From Salinivirgaceae bacterium (lineage in GTDB: Bacteria > Bacteroidota > Bacteroidia > Bacteroidales > Salinivirgaceae): a DNA stretch of 39,555 nt. Numbering within the stretch: position 1 is the first letter of the stretch; every line of letters begins with the position of its first letter. The notes under the pieces were generated by a model, which worked only from the letters and a program-made list of their open reading frames with translations, was not told where the DNA came from and did not search any database. Location of the stretch: assembly GCA_027858775.1 (NCBI GenBank), contig JAQICA010000075.1, positions 1 through 39,555 of the forward strand, given 5' to 3'. A program made the translations under genes and the position numbers. Of the stretch, positions 1 to 8,940 are shown piece after piece.

Positions 1-113
1 GGTGTGTACAGCAACAAAATTTCAAGAACAAGCCTTGTTCATTATGAAAACAAAGGCGTTTATTTAAGTAAGTAACTATTCAAAATAAACATCCGGCAGT
101 TATTCATTCTACT
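1..113 (-). repeat. Dispersed palindromic repeat, copy A (inverted)
   Basis: This segment matches the reverse complement of the element at 39421-39540. Shared blocks include TTCAAGAACAAG, CTTGTTCATT, AAGGCGTTTA, TAACT and GCAGTTATT, in the same order and spacing. Its left edge GGTGTGTACAG resembles GGTGTGCCCAG at the corresponding edge of the 39421-39540 copy. It may start before the window. The distal end (about 100-113) has diverged so the border is approximate. No reading frame is carried. It lies downstream of the aminotransferase gene. Confidence 0.7.
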
Positions 114-251
114 TCGACAGATTATGGTTTTTCGCCTTTTTTTGGGGGAGAAAGCCGAAAAATCAACCCATTACCTTTAGAGTCAAGGTTAATCAGGAAT
201 GATTTTGGCAATTTTTATAAATGAAGTACAATTACCGATTTCTTACGCACT

Positions 252-1421
252 CTATTTAAAAGTATCAGCCAAACGCTCCATGGTATTCTCAAGTACAGAA
301 CGCGGACAACCAAAATTCAACCGCTGAAAACCACTACCACCTTCGCCAAACATAGCACCCCCCGACAATCCTATACCTGCATCATCAACCAATCGTTTTT
401 GCACCTCGCGATCGCTAAGCCCCAATTTTCTAAAATCGAGCCACATGAGAAATGTCGATTCAGGCAAATAGGCCTCAACACCTTTAATATTTTCATTGAT
501 GAATGAATACACATAATCGCGGTTCCCTTCCAGGTAAACCAGCAGCGCTTCAAGCCAAACGTCTCCTTTCTGATAGGCTGCTTTTAGTGCTTCCAATCCA
601 AATGGATTCGTCAACCCAATATGATAATTATCGAGCATCTGATTGTATGTTCTTAGTATCTTGCTGTTTTGAATAACTACAATACTTGTAGATAAACCAG
701 CCAGATTAAATGTTTTGCTGGGTGCCATACAAGTTATGGTATTCTCTTTCGCATAAGCAGACACCGAGGCAAAAGGCGTATGTGTGTGACCGGAAAAAAG
801 AATATCTGCGTGAATTTCATCGCTCACCACCATAATATTATTTTTTTCGGCAATGGAAGCTAATTTTGTAAGTTCATCTTTAGTCCATGAACGCCCTACA
901 GGGTTATGCGGATTGCACAAGAACATCATGCGCGTGTTGTGGTCGATGGAACGCTCCAAATGCTCAAAATCCATTTTGTACGAGCCATTCTCGGGAACAA
1001 GCGTATTGTTGAGTATTCGTCGACCATTATTTTCGATAGATGAAAAAAACGGAAAGTAAACCGGCGACTGCACAATAACCTTATCGCCCGGCTTGGTAAA
1101 TGCCAGCATAGACATAACAATAGCCGACACTACGCCCGGCGAGTACGAAATTTCATTCTCTGCCACCTCCCAGTTATATCGACGCTTTAACCACTTTTGA
1201 GTAGTAGCGTAATATTCAGGGCAACGCATAGTGTATCCATAAACATGGTGTTGCGCCCTTTTTCCAATTGCTTCAGCTATTTCAGGCGCCACTTCAAAAT
1301 CCATATCCGCAACCCAAAGTGGCGTTACATCTTCAGTTCCAAAAATTTTAGATCGTGCATCATATTTAATGCAACTGGTATGGGTACGGTCAATAATTTT
1401 ATCGAAATTATAGGTTGGCAT
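252..1421 (-). CDS. patB: MalY/PatB-family PLP aminotransferase (putative C-S beta-lyase)
   Basis: A 389-residue fold-type I PLP enzyme of the MalY/PatB branch, which typically cleaves cystathionine or cysteine conjugates to a thiol, pyruvate and ammonia in the cytoplasm. Visible family marks are the N-terminal VTPLWVADMDFEVAP segment, CNPHNPVGR around residue 170, SDEIHAD at 200-206 (the Asp that pairs with the pyridine nitrogen), and the PLP-binding lysine in APSKTFNLAGL (K236). Length is normal for the family. It starts at an ATG at 1421. It is the last of three minus-strand genes (fbp, propeller-like protein, this gene), although the 114-bp gap before it leaves room for its own promoter. 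Whether it acts as cystathionine beta-lyase in methionine synthesis or as a general cysteine-S-conjugate lyase cannot be told from sequence. Confidence 0.9.
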   Translation of the reverse strand: MPTYNFDKIIDRTHTSCIKYDARSKIFGTEDVTPLWVADMDFEVAPEIAEAIGKRAQHHVYGYTMRCPEYYATTQKWLKRRYNWEVAENEISYSPGVVSAIVMSMLAFTKPGDKVIVQSPVYFPFFSSIENNGRRILNNTLVPENGSYKMDFEHLERSIDHNTRMMFLCNPHNPVGRSWTKDELTKLASIAEKNNIMVVSDEIHADILFSGHTHTPFASVSAYAKENTITCMAPSKTFNLAGLSTSIVVIQNSKILRTYNQMLDNYHIGLTNPFGLEALKAAYQKGDVWLEALLVYLEGNRDYVYSFINENIKGVEAYLPESTFLMWLDFRKLGLSDREVQKRLVDDAGIGLSGGAMFGEGGSGFQRLNFGCPRSVLENTMERLADTFK

Positions 1422-1535
1422 GGTGTATTTAATTTTTTCAACTGTTAATAAAAAGATTTAGAAATACTTACGGAGCGATCCCCACGAATAAAATGGCGGA
1501 GTTATCATATCAGAATAGCACATAAGTTTTTTTTA

Positions 1536-2801
1536 CTAATACCTTCCCGACTGGTTAAGCAAAAGCAGCAACGCAAAATTATTACGGTCGTTACCGTATA
1601 CATTGGCTTGCGCCGGATTTTCCGGCATATATATACGACCGGCAATAGCTACCCGACCATCGGCCAGTAAAATTCCGGAAGTTAAATCGCTATTTGTAGG
1701 TAAATTTTCAGCTACGTCTTTGGGCATTTCCGAATCGGGCTTATCGTTCTGTGAAAAAACATGTGCATAAATCTGCTTCAAGTTATTATCGATTAAAACA
1801 TACTTTCCTTTAGTAACCACTCGCTCTTTATGAACCATTACGCTTGAGCCGTAAAGAACTATTTCTCCATTTTCTTTCAAAACAAATCCGTTTCCACTGA
1901 TATCGAGAATAACATTATAGCTTACTTTTTTTCCATCCGCATCGAGTTTTAGGATACGAGTTTCGTTTGTCCCCATTGACTCTTTACTATAGCTACACAT
2001 GTAAAAAAAACCTCCATCGTCGGCTTCCTTTATATCCTGCGCATAGAAATTGTCGGGTACCGGAATATTTACACGCCACTGCGCAACGCCTTTTGAATTG
2101 ACCTTATATAAAACAGGAGAAAAGTCTGATAAATCATCTGTATACTTTTTGCCAAGCACCATCATACTTCCATCAGAAAGCTGAATAATATTGGACGCTT
2201 CTTCATTTCGGTCCGATTTTATTTTCTTCGACCACTGCACTTCATCTTTTTCTGCATCGACCTTTATAAGATTGATATTGTAACGATTATCATTATCCAT
2301 CCGGGTTTCTGCAAGTACAAATTGATGCATTTCAATATCTGACACATCGTTTAAAATGGTGGAATATACCACATAATCACTTTTTTGCCGTACAATGTCT
2401 CCTGAACTCTTAAGCGTAGCCCACCAAGGAGCAAAAATCGGTCCCTGCCGAACACTTCCAAAAAGCTTCACATTTTGGTTATCCGTTATGTAAATACCAT
2501 TCAAATCGTAAATATGCTTTTTATCAATAATTTGGTCCATCAATAAATTACCCCGCTTATCGACCCTACAAAAGTAGGGCACCGACTGCTCATAGGAAGC
2601 TGTTGAAAGTTTTCCGAGCAAATAGATCTCCTGATTTGGAGCTTGTGTAAGTGCTACAAGTTTATTATTCACGAAGGTACCTGAGGGATTAGGATAATAA
2701 AACAAGCCCGTTTGCCCCTCACTTTTATTAAAAAAAGCAACCAGCAACAATAAAACAAGGCTTATACGTATCGGAATTGTTACAATATTTTTCATCAGCA
2801 T
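1536..2801 (-). CDS. Secreted propeller-like repeat protein, function unknown
   Basis: A 421-residue protein with a Sec signal peptide: a basic start, a hydrophobic stretch SLVLLLLVAFF and a likely cleavage after SEGQ. A second ATG at 2795 would also work. The mature part shows about six blades of roughly 45-55 residues. These alternate a 'K(V/L)D..G...W' strand with a 'DGG/DGS....G' turn, for example KVDAEKDEVQW, KVNSKGVAQW, KLDADGKK, QLSDGSMMVLG and LADGRVAIAG. That pattern is usual in extracellular beta-propeller or PQQ-like proteins of Bacteroidota. There is no T9SS sorting tail, lipobox or catalytic motif. It sits between fbp and the aminotransferase on the same strand, but its role there is not evident. 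The blade count is my reading, not a structure prediction. Confidence 0.6.
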   Translation of the reverse strand: MLMKNIVTIPIRISLVLLLLVAFFNKSEGQTGLFYYPNPSGTFVNNKLVALTQAPNQEIYLLGKLSTASYEQSVPYFCRVDKRGNLLMDQIIDKKHIYDLNGIYITDNQNVKLFGSVRQGPIFAPWWATLKSSGDIVRQKSDYVVYSTILNDVSDIEMHQFVLAETRMDNDNRYNINLIKVDAEKDEVQWSKKIKSDRNEEASNIIQLSDGSMMVLGKKYTDDLSDFSPVLYKVNSKGVAQWRVNIPVPDNFYAQDIKEADDGGFFYMCSYSKESMGTNETRILKLDADGKKVSYNVILDISGNGFVLKENGEIVLYGSSVMVHKERVVTKGKYVLIDNNLKQIYAHVFSQNDKPDSEMPKDVAENLPTNSDLTSGILLADGRVAIAGRIYMPENPAQANVYGNDRNNFALLLLLNQSGRY

Positions 2802-2884
2802 CCTCTTTTTAGTTTAATGGCTATTCGTTTTTCAACCGAATTTCCACCAATATGATTATTATATAATGTCGGAACGTAACAAAT

Positions 2885-3895
2885 TTAGTCATTTTCAATA
2901 AATTCCATCACCTTCTTCACCATATTTGTAGAGCCAATAATCAGTGGAGTACGCTGATGAAGCGTATTAGGTTTCAGATCTAAAATACGATTGGCTCCGT
3001 CTACTGCCATACCACCGCTCTGTTCAACAATAAATGCCAAAGGGTTCGCCTCGTATAAGAGACGCAATTTCCCGTTAGGTTGATCTTGTGTTGCAGGGTA
3101 GAGATAAATTCCACCATTCAATAAATTTCGATGAAAATCGGCAACCAAAGAACCAATGTATCGTGCTTTGTATGGACGTTTTGTTTCCGGGTCTATTTCC
3201 TGCACATATTTAATGTAACGTTGAATGGACTCATCAAACTTGCGCATGTAACCCTCGTTGATTGAGTATAAGGAACCATTTTCAGGTATCACCAAATTGG
3301 CATGCGACAGGCAAAATTCACCAATCGATGGATCGAGCGTAAAACCATTTACACCTTTCCCGGTGGTATAGACAAGCATGGTAGACGAACCGTAAATAAC
3401 ATATCCGCCGGCAACCTGCTTTATTCCCTCCTGCAAAAAATCGGCATTTTCAGCCAGATGTCCGCGCTGGGAAACCCGTCGATAAATGGAAAAAATAGTG
3501 CCAATGGAAACGTTAACATCGATATTGGAGGAGCCATCAAGCGGATCAATACATACAATATAGTTTCCGTCTTTTGCCAATATTGAATCGAACGTGACAA
3601 TGTCATCAACCTCTTCCGATGCCATTCCACACACTTCGCCCGACGCCCGAAGCGCATGAATAAACTGCGAATCGGCATACACATCGAGTTTCTGCTGCGC
3701 CTCGCCCTGAGTATTAATTGTTCCTACATCGCCCAAGACATCGACGAGTCCGGCCTTGTTCACCTCCCGATTAACAATTTTAGCCGCCACACCTATGTGG
3801 CTTAGTAAGCGGGAAAGTTCTCCGGTGGCGTATTTAAAATCTGATTGTCTACGAATAATAAATTCGTTAAGTGTAATTCCCAAGTAATTATCCAT
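2885..3895 (-). CDS. fbp: Class I fructose-1,6-bisphosphatase
   Basis: This 336-residue enzyme removes the 1-phosphate of fructose-1,6-bisphosphate in gluconeogenesis, in the cytoplasm. The class I metal site is clear: SEEVDD near residue 93 and the signature [12 protein letters not shown] at 116-126, with the metal-binding D117 and D120. [22 protein letters not shown] and [20 protein letters not shown] are the substrate-binding C-terminal motifs. Length is normal for the family and different from the long class III Fbp found in many Bacteroides. It starts at the ATG at 3895. A divergent promoter region lies between it and aspartokinase, with a TAGGTTTG element on its own strand. Confidence 0.97.
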   Translation of the reverse strand: MDNYLGITLNEFIIRRQSDFKYATGELSRLLSHIGVAAKIVNREVNKAGLVDVLGDVGTINTQGEAQQKLDVYADSQFIHALRASGEVCGMASEEVDDIVTFDSILAKDGNYIVCIDPLDGSSNIDVNVSIGTIFSIYRRVSQRGHLAENADFLQEGIKQVAGGYVIYGSSTMLVYTTGKGVNGFTLDPSIGEFCLSHANLVIPENGSLYSINEGYMRKFDESIQRYIKYVQEIDPETKRPYKARYIGSLVADFHRNLLNGGIYLYPATQDQPNGKLRLLYEANPLAFIVEQSGGMAVDGANRILDLKPNTLHQRTPLIIGSTNMVKKVMEFIEND

Positions 3896-3960
3896 GATTC
3901 ATATTTTTTATTAACATGAAAAACAAACACTTAAAACAGCTTCAATGTTTTCATTAAAAA

Positions 3961-3968
3961 CAAACCTA
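3961..3968 (-). promoter_or_regulatory. Probable -7 promoter element of fbp
   Basis: Read on the minus strand this is TAGGTTTG, an exact match to the Bacteroidota -7 consensus TAnnTTTG. It is preceded by a run of T (TTTTTTTTTG). It lies 65 bases before the fbp ATG. No convincing -33 TTG box was identified at the usual spacing. Confidence 0.55.
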
Positions 3969-4053
3969 CAAAAAAAAACGGTTGTTTAGTTTAGAAATAC
4001 TGCCAACAAATAGTATTTTGCATTTTCAACAATTAAAACAAACTACCTTCCAT

Positions 4054-5334
4054 ATGATTATATACAAATTTGGTGGGGCTTCAATAAAAGATGCAGCTTC
4101 AGTAAAAAAAATGGTTCAAATTGTACAAGCTACTCAAGAACCGGTAATTATTGTGGCGTCGGCCATGGGAAAAACAACCAATAAACTGGAGAGCATTCTC
4201 AAGTTATGGTTCGACAAACAAAATTTTGATGATGAGTTGAAAACCCTCATTGATTATCATCAGCAAATTATTGCAGAACTATTCGACAATACAATCCCCG
4301 GTAATCTTAATAGTTTGTACGGCGACTTACTCGACACGCTTCGAACAGCTCCCTCGCTGGACTACAACTACGAATACGATCGAATAGTATCCTTTGGAGA
4401 GCTATTCTCAACCAAAATTATTTCAGCATACTTTAATCGGCTAAAAAGCCTGAACGTGCGTTTTATCGATATTAGAAAAGTGATTATTACCGACAGAAAT
4501 TTCAGTAATGCATCAGTTATGTATGATTTAACCAAACGCTTTGCTCTGGAAACGTTTGTTTTTAAAGAAGCATCAGTATACATAACGCAAGGTTTTATTG
4601 GCGGCACAACAAACAACCAGACCACAACGCTGGGGCGTGAAGGTAGCGACTACACAGCGGCTATTCTGGCAAATGTGTGTAATGCTCAAAAAGTAGTGGT
4701 TTGGAAAGATGTTCCGGGCATTATGAATGCCGACCCAGCATGGATGCCCGATGCTCAAAAAATTGAAACGCTTACTTACGATGAAGCCGTTGAACTTACA
4801 TATTACGGAGCAAAAGTCATTCATCCCAAAACCATTAAACCCATTCAGGAAAAAGCAATACCACTCTGGGTAAAGTCTTTTTTAACACCTGAAAGTAAAG
4901 GAACACTCATCTCGGGCACTACTGCCTCGCAATACGTAAAACCCGTTTACATACGAAAATGCAATCAAATGCTGATTAGTGTCAGGCCGCTACAACCTGG
5001 TTTTATCAGCCAAAGTCACATTAGCATGCTTTTCGACCTAATTACCGACTTACAAGTAACAGTTCACTTAACTCAAATGTCGGCAGCTACGTTTACCATT
5101 TGTATCGATTATAAAAAAGAAATTGCCGAAGCTATTGTTGGAAAATTACAAAACCATTTCCACGTGCGATATAATACGAACACAGATTTAATCACCATAC
5201 GAAACTACACGCAAGACAGCATTGAACTTATTAACAAGCAACGCAAAATGCTTATTGAACAAAAAACGAGAAAAACGGCTCAAATAGTGAGTATCAAGAA
5301 TGAAGATACCGATCCGGCAATGGAAAAAATTTAA
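4054..5334 (+). CDS. lysC: Aspartokinase, monofunctional
   Basis: Phosphorylates aspartate in the first step toward lysine, threonine and methionine. The ATG at 4054 is chosen because the protein then begins MIIYKFGGASIKD, placing the KFGG nucleotide-binding motif at residues 5-8 as in the family. An upstream in-frame TTG at 3982 would add 24 residues with no family resemblance. From this start the length is 426 residues. Kinase marks are SAMGK, DYNYEYDRIVSFGELFS, TQGFIGGTTNNQTTTLGREGSDY (active-site region), VWKDVPGIM.ADP and YYGAKVIHPKT. The C-terminal ~130 residues are weakly ACT-like, implying amino-acid feedback, but which effector is not visible. No homoserine dehydrogenase is fused. 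Its stop codon interlocks with that of the convergent SiaC-family gene. Confidence 0.95.
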   Translation: MIIYKFGGASIKDAASVKKMVQIVQATQEPVIIVASAMGKTTNKLESILKLWFDKQNFDDELKTLIDYHQQIIAELFDNTIPGNLNSLYGDLLDTLRTAPSLDYNYEYDRIVSFGELFSTKIISAYFNRLKSLNVRFIDIRKVIITDRNFSNASVMYDLTKRFALETFVFKEASVYITQGFIGGTTNNQTTTLGREGSDYTAAILANVCNAQKVVVWKDVPGIMNADPAWMPDAQKIETLTYDEAVELTYYGAKVIHPKTIKPIQEKAIPLWVKSFLTPESKGTLISGTTASQYVKPVYIRKCNQMLISVRPLQPGFISQSHISMLFDLITDLQVTVHLTQMSAATFTICIDYKKEIAEAIVGKLQNHFHVRYNTNTDLITIRNYTQDSIELINKQRKMLIEQKTRKTAQIVSIKNEDTDPAMEKI

Positions 5335-5705
5335 TCGGGAATTTCAATAAAGTGGAAAGGAACATCAATAAGTTCAGAATAGTAGCGCCCTGATTCGAAC
5401 ATATCCTCATCATCACTAATATATTCCCAGAGAATTTCAACCTTAAAACCATCGGCATATGCCTGATTAATTGTTTGAATAAGTTCGAATAATTTTTTCG
5501 AAGTAGCGGTATTATAATATTTTAAAGAAACACGCAGGGTAAATTTTGGAACATTCCCAAAATCGAGATCGTTCAACCATTTTAAAACTGGCATATAAAC
5601 CACATCAACGTTTTCGGGAAACGAACTGCCTTCAATAGACAGCACCCCGGTTTCTTTGTCAAAACCTATGTAAGGTCTTACTTTATCTGCTTGATTGAAA
5701 ATCAT
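5331..5705 (-). CDS. SiaC-family regulatory phosphoprotein (DUF1987), copy 1
   Basis: A 124-residue cytoplasmic protein of the DUF1987/SiaC family. In Pseudomonas aeruginosa, SiaC is phosphorylated by SiaB and dephosphorylated by SiaA; its unphosphorylated form activates the diguanylate cyclase SiaD. Matching blocks here are PYIGFDKETGVLSIEGSSFPEN, YMPVLKWLNDL, LRVSLKYYNTATSKKLFELI and KVEILWEYISDDEDMFESG. The NTATSK segment (T66, T68) lies where the family's phosphoacceptor is expected. The start is the ATG at 5703-5705. A paralogue is at 34864-35265. No SiaB-like kinase, SpoIIE/PP2C phosphatase or GGDEF protein is nearby, so the partner is unknown. The stop codon overlaps that of aspartokinase. 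Confidence 0.82.
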   Translation of the reverse strand: MIFNQADKVRPYIGFDKETGVLSIEGSSFPENVDVVYMPVLKWLNDLDFGNVPKFTLRVSLKYYNTATSKKLFELIQTINQAYADGFKVEILWEYISDDEDMFESGRYYSELIDVPFHFIEIPD

Positions 5706-5838
5706 ATAATCAATTAAACCTCAAATATAGAATTTTAAATGGTTGCAACCAACCATGGTAAGATTTTTATAGCTGTCGAATTATTTAATAGTACTGGCAA
5801 AATAAGCTCCAATCCATTGAGCAAAAATTTCGTAGAAT

Positions 5839-6945
5839 CTATACTTTCTCAACAAACTCATAAGCTTGATTACGAAGACGTGTAATAAAACCTACTTCTT
5901 TAATGGCATCGGTAATAGTATTTTTTTCAATAACCCTATCATTGCCTGCACTCGACACTACATTCTCCTCAATCATAACCGAGCCCAGATCGTTGGCACC
6001 GGCATAAAGGCATAGCTGAGCAATATCGGCACCTACAGTAAGTAGGGAGGCCTGCAAATTAGTTACATTGCAAAGTACAATTCGACTCAGAGCCACCATG
6101 CGCAAGTACTCCCGGGAAAACACATTGCCAATATCAGGGAATTTTTTATATAATGCCGTTCCGTACTTCATAAATGGCCACGGAATAAAAGTAACAAAGC
6201 CCGGCGCATCGGCAGGTTTTTCGGCTTGTACGGTACGAATTTTCAATAAATGATCGATGCGTTCTTCAATGGTTTCTACATGCCCGAACATCATAGTGGC
6301 AGAAGTTACCAGCTTAAGCTGATGAGCAGCCCGCATTACATCTAACCACTCTGCGCTTGAGCATTTACGTGGCGAAATGGTTTGTCGCACCCGGTCGCTT
6401 AAGATTTCTGCTCCGGCACCCGGCAAACTATCGAGTCCGGCATCAATAAGTTCCCGGAGCACTTGTTCGTAACTCTTTTTCGCTTTTGAGGCCAAAAAAT
6501 GCACTTCGGCGGGTCCCAATGCATGCAATTTTAATAAAGGAAAACGTTTTTTTAAGTCGGAAAAAAGCTGAACATAAAAACGCAAATCCAACTTCGGATG
6601 CATTCCACCCTGCAACAATAGCTGATTACCACCCAAGGCAAACATCTCCTCAATTTTAGGAATATAATCCGCCATGGAAGTAATGTATTCGCCATTGCCT
6701 CCAGGAGTTACACAAAAGTTACAAAACAAACATTGGCTAAAACAACCGTTCGTAATATTTACATTACGATCGATAATCCATCCCACATAACGGGCATCAG
6801 TTTTTTGGTTTCGAAGCTCGTGCCCCAACCTCATCATTTGCCACAAAGGCGCATTTTGGTACAAAAAAAGTGCATCTTCTTTATTCACCGGTAATCCGGA
6901 CAATACACTATTTTCAATTTCTTCTATTCGGTTAAAACTTTTCAC
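5839..6945 (-). CDS. mqnC: Cyclic dehypoxanthinyl futalosine synthase (radical SAM)
   Basis: This 368-residue radical SAM enzyme cyclises dehypoxanthine futalosine in the futalosine route to menaquinone. The [4Fe-4S]-SAM motif is CFSQCLFC (C68, C72, C75), with an extra cysteine at C78. Family blocks QGGMHP, SLPGAGAEILSDRVRQ, ISPRKCSSAEWL and TSATMMFGHVET separate it from the sister enzyme MqnE. The start is a GTG at 6945; the first in-frame ATGs lie too far inside the conserved helix. No other menaquinone gene is in the window, so the pathway genes are dispersed. A dispersed repeat lies immediately upstream (6984-7168). An alternative is another radical SAM of the F420/ThiH group, but the motif set favours MqnC. 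Confidence 0.9.
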   Translation of the reverse strand: MKSFNRIEEIENSVLSGLPVNKEDALFLYQNAPLWQMMRLGHELRNQKTDARYVGWIIDRNVNITNGCFSQCLFCNFCVTPGGNGEYITSMADYIPKIEEMFALGGNQLLLQGGMHPKLDLRFYVQLFSDLKKRFPLLKLHALGPAEVHFLASKAKKSYEQVLRELIDAGLDSLPGAGAEILSDRVRQTISPRKCSSAEWLDVMRAAHQLKLVTSATMMFGHVETIEERIDHLLKIRTVQAEKPADAPGFVTFIPWPFMKYGTALYKKFPDIGNVFSREYLRMVALSRIVLCNVTNLQASLLTVGADIAQLCLYAGANDLGSVMIEENVVSSAGNDRVIEKNTITDAIKEVGFITRLRNQAYEFVEKV

Positions 6946-6983
6946 TAGCTATTATTTTATTCGCTTTCGCATGATGTAAATAG

Positions 6984-7168
6984 TGTGCTTAAAAGAACTC
7001 CAATTACTGCATAATATTCATTTTAAAAACAGTAATCCCGAGAACCAAAGCGCCTTGTTGTTCATAATAAACAAGTCTCGCTCCGCTGTCCGCATTCGCT
7101 GAAGTTATAGCAGAAAACAAAGCTACGCTAAGGCGTGCTTGTTCTTAAAGCTTTATACTGCTCACAAC
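6984..7168 (+). repeat. Dispersed palindromic repeat, copy B, with expanded core
   Basis: This has the same orientation as the 39421-39540 element. It shares AACTCCAAT.ACTGC, TTCATTTT.AAAACAGT, GCCTTG, CTTGTTCTT.AAG.TTTAT and CTG..CAC. Compared with that copy, it carries about 62 extra bases (7076-7137) placed exactly at the centre of the AACAAG/CTTGTTC palindrome. It lies in the 435-bp gap between mqnC and pepA. The rest of that gap holds a possible small ORF and the pepA promoter. Confidence 0.7.
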
Positions 7169-7271
7169 TATAAAAGATACGCTTTCTTATATACACTAAA
7201 TACGCACCAAACAGTACAATAACCCAAGTCAAAAAAATAAAATCCCATCCTTTACAACATGTGGAATACAC
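7128..7271 (-). CDS. Possible small single-pass membrane protein (47 aa)
   Basis: This short frame has a GTG start at 7271. It reads MYSTCCKGW, then a hydrophobic stretch FIFLTWVIVLFGAYLVY of about 17 residues, then a basic IRKRIF turn and a polar tail. The topology is like tiny CcmD-type proteins, but there is no specific match. The tail runs into the dispersed repeat, so it could be a chance frame or a remnant. It is divergent from the pepA promoter. I have no evidence that it is expressed. Confidence 0.2.
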   Translation of the reverse strand: MYSTCCKGWDFIFLTWVIVLFGAYLVYIRKRIFYSCEQYKALRTSTP

Positions 7272-7343
7272 CCTTGCACACAGCTTTATTAAAATGCAAA
7301 TTTAGTTATCTCCATAGAATTAAATAATTTTCGGTGTTTTTTG

Positions 7344-7351
7344 TACCTTTA
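7344..7351 (+). promoter_or_regulatory. Probable -7 promoter element of pepA
   Basis: TACCTTTA lies in the context TTTTTTGTACCTTTAC, 29 bases before the pepA ATG. It is one base off the Bacteroidota TAnnTTTG consensus. The same TTTTTGTnTACCTTTAC context recurs before the solute-binding lipoprotein gene at 38317-38324, which supports it being a real promoter class in this genome. Confidence 0.55.
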
Positions 7352-7380
7352 CAAAGCAATTACGAAAAGAACATCACATT

Positions 7381-8820
7381 ATGAACAATATCATTTTCAA
7401 CCTTGTAAAAGACACGCCACAACTGGTAAACACTGTATTTATTGTAGATCGGTTCGATAAACTGGACAAGAATATTTTTTCGGATCGAGAAATCGATTAC
7501 ATCCAGCATCGCATTGCCCAAAATGCGAGACTAATTCCCCTCAACTATTTTTACCATTGGAATTTTATCGTTCTATCGGGCACCGATGAAAGCTGCGGCG
7601 ATGAACTGGAAGCAATTCGCAGAACCGGGGCTGAACTAGCCGAAAAAGTAAAAACAAATGAACTAGATTTTCTTACTATTGTAGATCACACACAAAAAAA
7701 AGAAACAACTGCGGCGCTGGTAGAAGGGCTGGTATTGGCATCGTATAGTTTCAACAAATTCAAGAAAAACGACAATAGCGGCAAGCTCTTTAAGCGTATC
7801 AACATTTTCAACAAGGACTTTACGACGGCAGACATTGATGAGCTGGAAATAATGGTACAAACCGTTTCTTTTGCCAGAGATTTGGTTAATGAACCAGCCT
7901 CCTCGCTAACCGCCACAAAATTTGCCGACGAACTTACACGCATGGCACATATGTCGGGATTAAGCGTTGAGCTTTACAGAAAAGAAGAATTGAAAAAGAT
8001 GAATATGGGTGGCATTTTATCTGTTAATCAGGGAAGCGAAGAGCCGCCCGTACTAATTAAGTTAGAATGGAAACATCCTAAATCGAAAAACAAAAAACCA
8101 TATGCATTTGTAGGTAAAGGCGTTATGTACGACTCTGGAGGACTAAGCCTTAAGCCAACCACAAAAAGTATGGATTATATGAAATCTGACATGGCAGGAG
8201 GAGCAGCCGCAGCAGGATTAATGTTTAGCATTGCCCGCAATAAACTGCCAATACATGCCATAGCACTGATTCCGGCTACGGATAACCGCATAAACTCCAA
8301 AGCCTTTGCACCGGGCGACGTGGTGACCATGCATAACGGCAAAACCGTGGAGGTAATGAATACAGATGCCGAAGGACGCATGATACTGGCCGATGCCCTG
8401 AGCTTGATTGACAAACACGAACCCGAATTTGTATTGTCTATTGCAACCCTAACGGGATCCGCGTCACGAGCTGTAGGCCCTTACGGAATTGTAGCCATGG
8501 GGAATGCAAAACAAAAATATTTTGACCAGTTAGAAGAGTCAGGGGAAAAAACCTATGAACGAATTGTTCAATTCCCCTTTTGGGATGACTATGCAACCAT
8601 GCTAAAATCAGACATTGCAGACCTTAAAAACATTGGAGGCGAGAGCGCAGGAGCCATTACAGCAGGAAAATTTCTTGAAAATTTCACTTCACACCCTTTT
8701 ATACATCTCGATATAGCAGGTGTAGCATACACGCATACACCGCGAGATTATTACAAATTTGGAGCAACCGGAGTTGGTATTCGATTATTGTACGATTTTG
8801 TGAAGTCGCTAACGAAATAA
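7381..8820 (+). CDS. pepA: Leucyl aminopeptidase (M17 family)
   Basis: A 479-residue cytoplasmic dinuclear metallo-aminopeptidase that removes N-terminal residues from peptides. The catalytic C-terminal half carries all M17 ligands: GKGVMYDSGGLSLKP (K246, D251, K258), SDMAGGAAAAG (D270) and NTDAEGRMILADAL (D329, E331, R333). The signature is NTDAEGRM instead of the usual NTDAEGRL. The N-terminal ~160 residues form the variable M17 N-domain. The ATG at 7381 follows a good Bacteroidota -7 element. Peptide-recycling aminopeptidases of this size are common in the phylum. pdxA follows 120 bp downstream on the same strand and may be co-transcribed. Confidence 0.96.
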   Translation: MNNIIFNLVKDTPQLVNTVFIVDRFDKLDKNIFSDREIDYIQHRIAQNARLIPLNYFYHWNFIVLSGTDESCGDELEAIRRTGAELAEKVKTNELDFLTIVDHTQKKETTAALVEGLVLASYSFNKFKKNDNSGKLFKRINIFNKDFTTADIDELEIMVQTVSFARDLVNEPASSLTATKFADELTRMAHMSGLSVELYRKEELKKMNMGGILSVNQGSEEPPVLIKLEWKHPKSKNKKPYAFVGKGVMYDSGGLSLKPTTKSMDYMKSDMAGGAAAAGLMFSIARNKLPIHAIALIPATDNRINSKAFAPGDVVTMHNGKTVEVMNTDAEGRMILADALSLIDKHEPEFVLSIATLTGSASRAVGPYGIVAMGNAKQKYFDQLEESGEKTYERIVQFPFWDDYATMLKSDIADLKNIGGESAGAITAGKFLENFTSHPFIHLDIAGVAYTHTPRDYYKFGATGVGIRLLYDFVKSLTK

Positions 8821-8940
8821 TAGTTTATTTTGCACTACTCACAAACCACACAAAAACGACATAACTAACAAACAACTTCCCTGGTTGATAAAACGAGTTG
8901 AAAAAGGGAAACAAAACGCATCGAAAAAAAATTCATACCA

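Noticed and set aside
130-172. Imperfect TTTTTCG.../...CGAAAAA hairpin as terminator of the aminotransferase gene
   Set aside because: The stem has an internal mismatch and a long loop, and the T-tract is weak in the needed direction.
4005-4025. TAGTATTTTGC as a promoter for aspartokinase
   Set aside because: It resembles the TAnnTTTG element, but the spacing inside the motif is off, so I did not list it.
3982-4053. Upstream TTG start for aspartokinase
   Set aside because: The added 24 residues do not resemble the family. The ATG at 4054 puts KFGG at its normal position.
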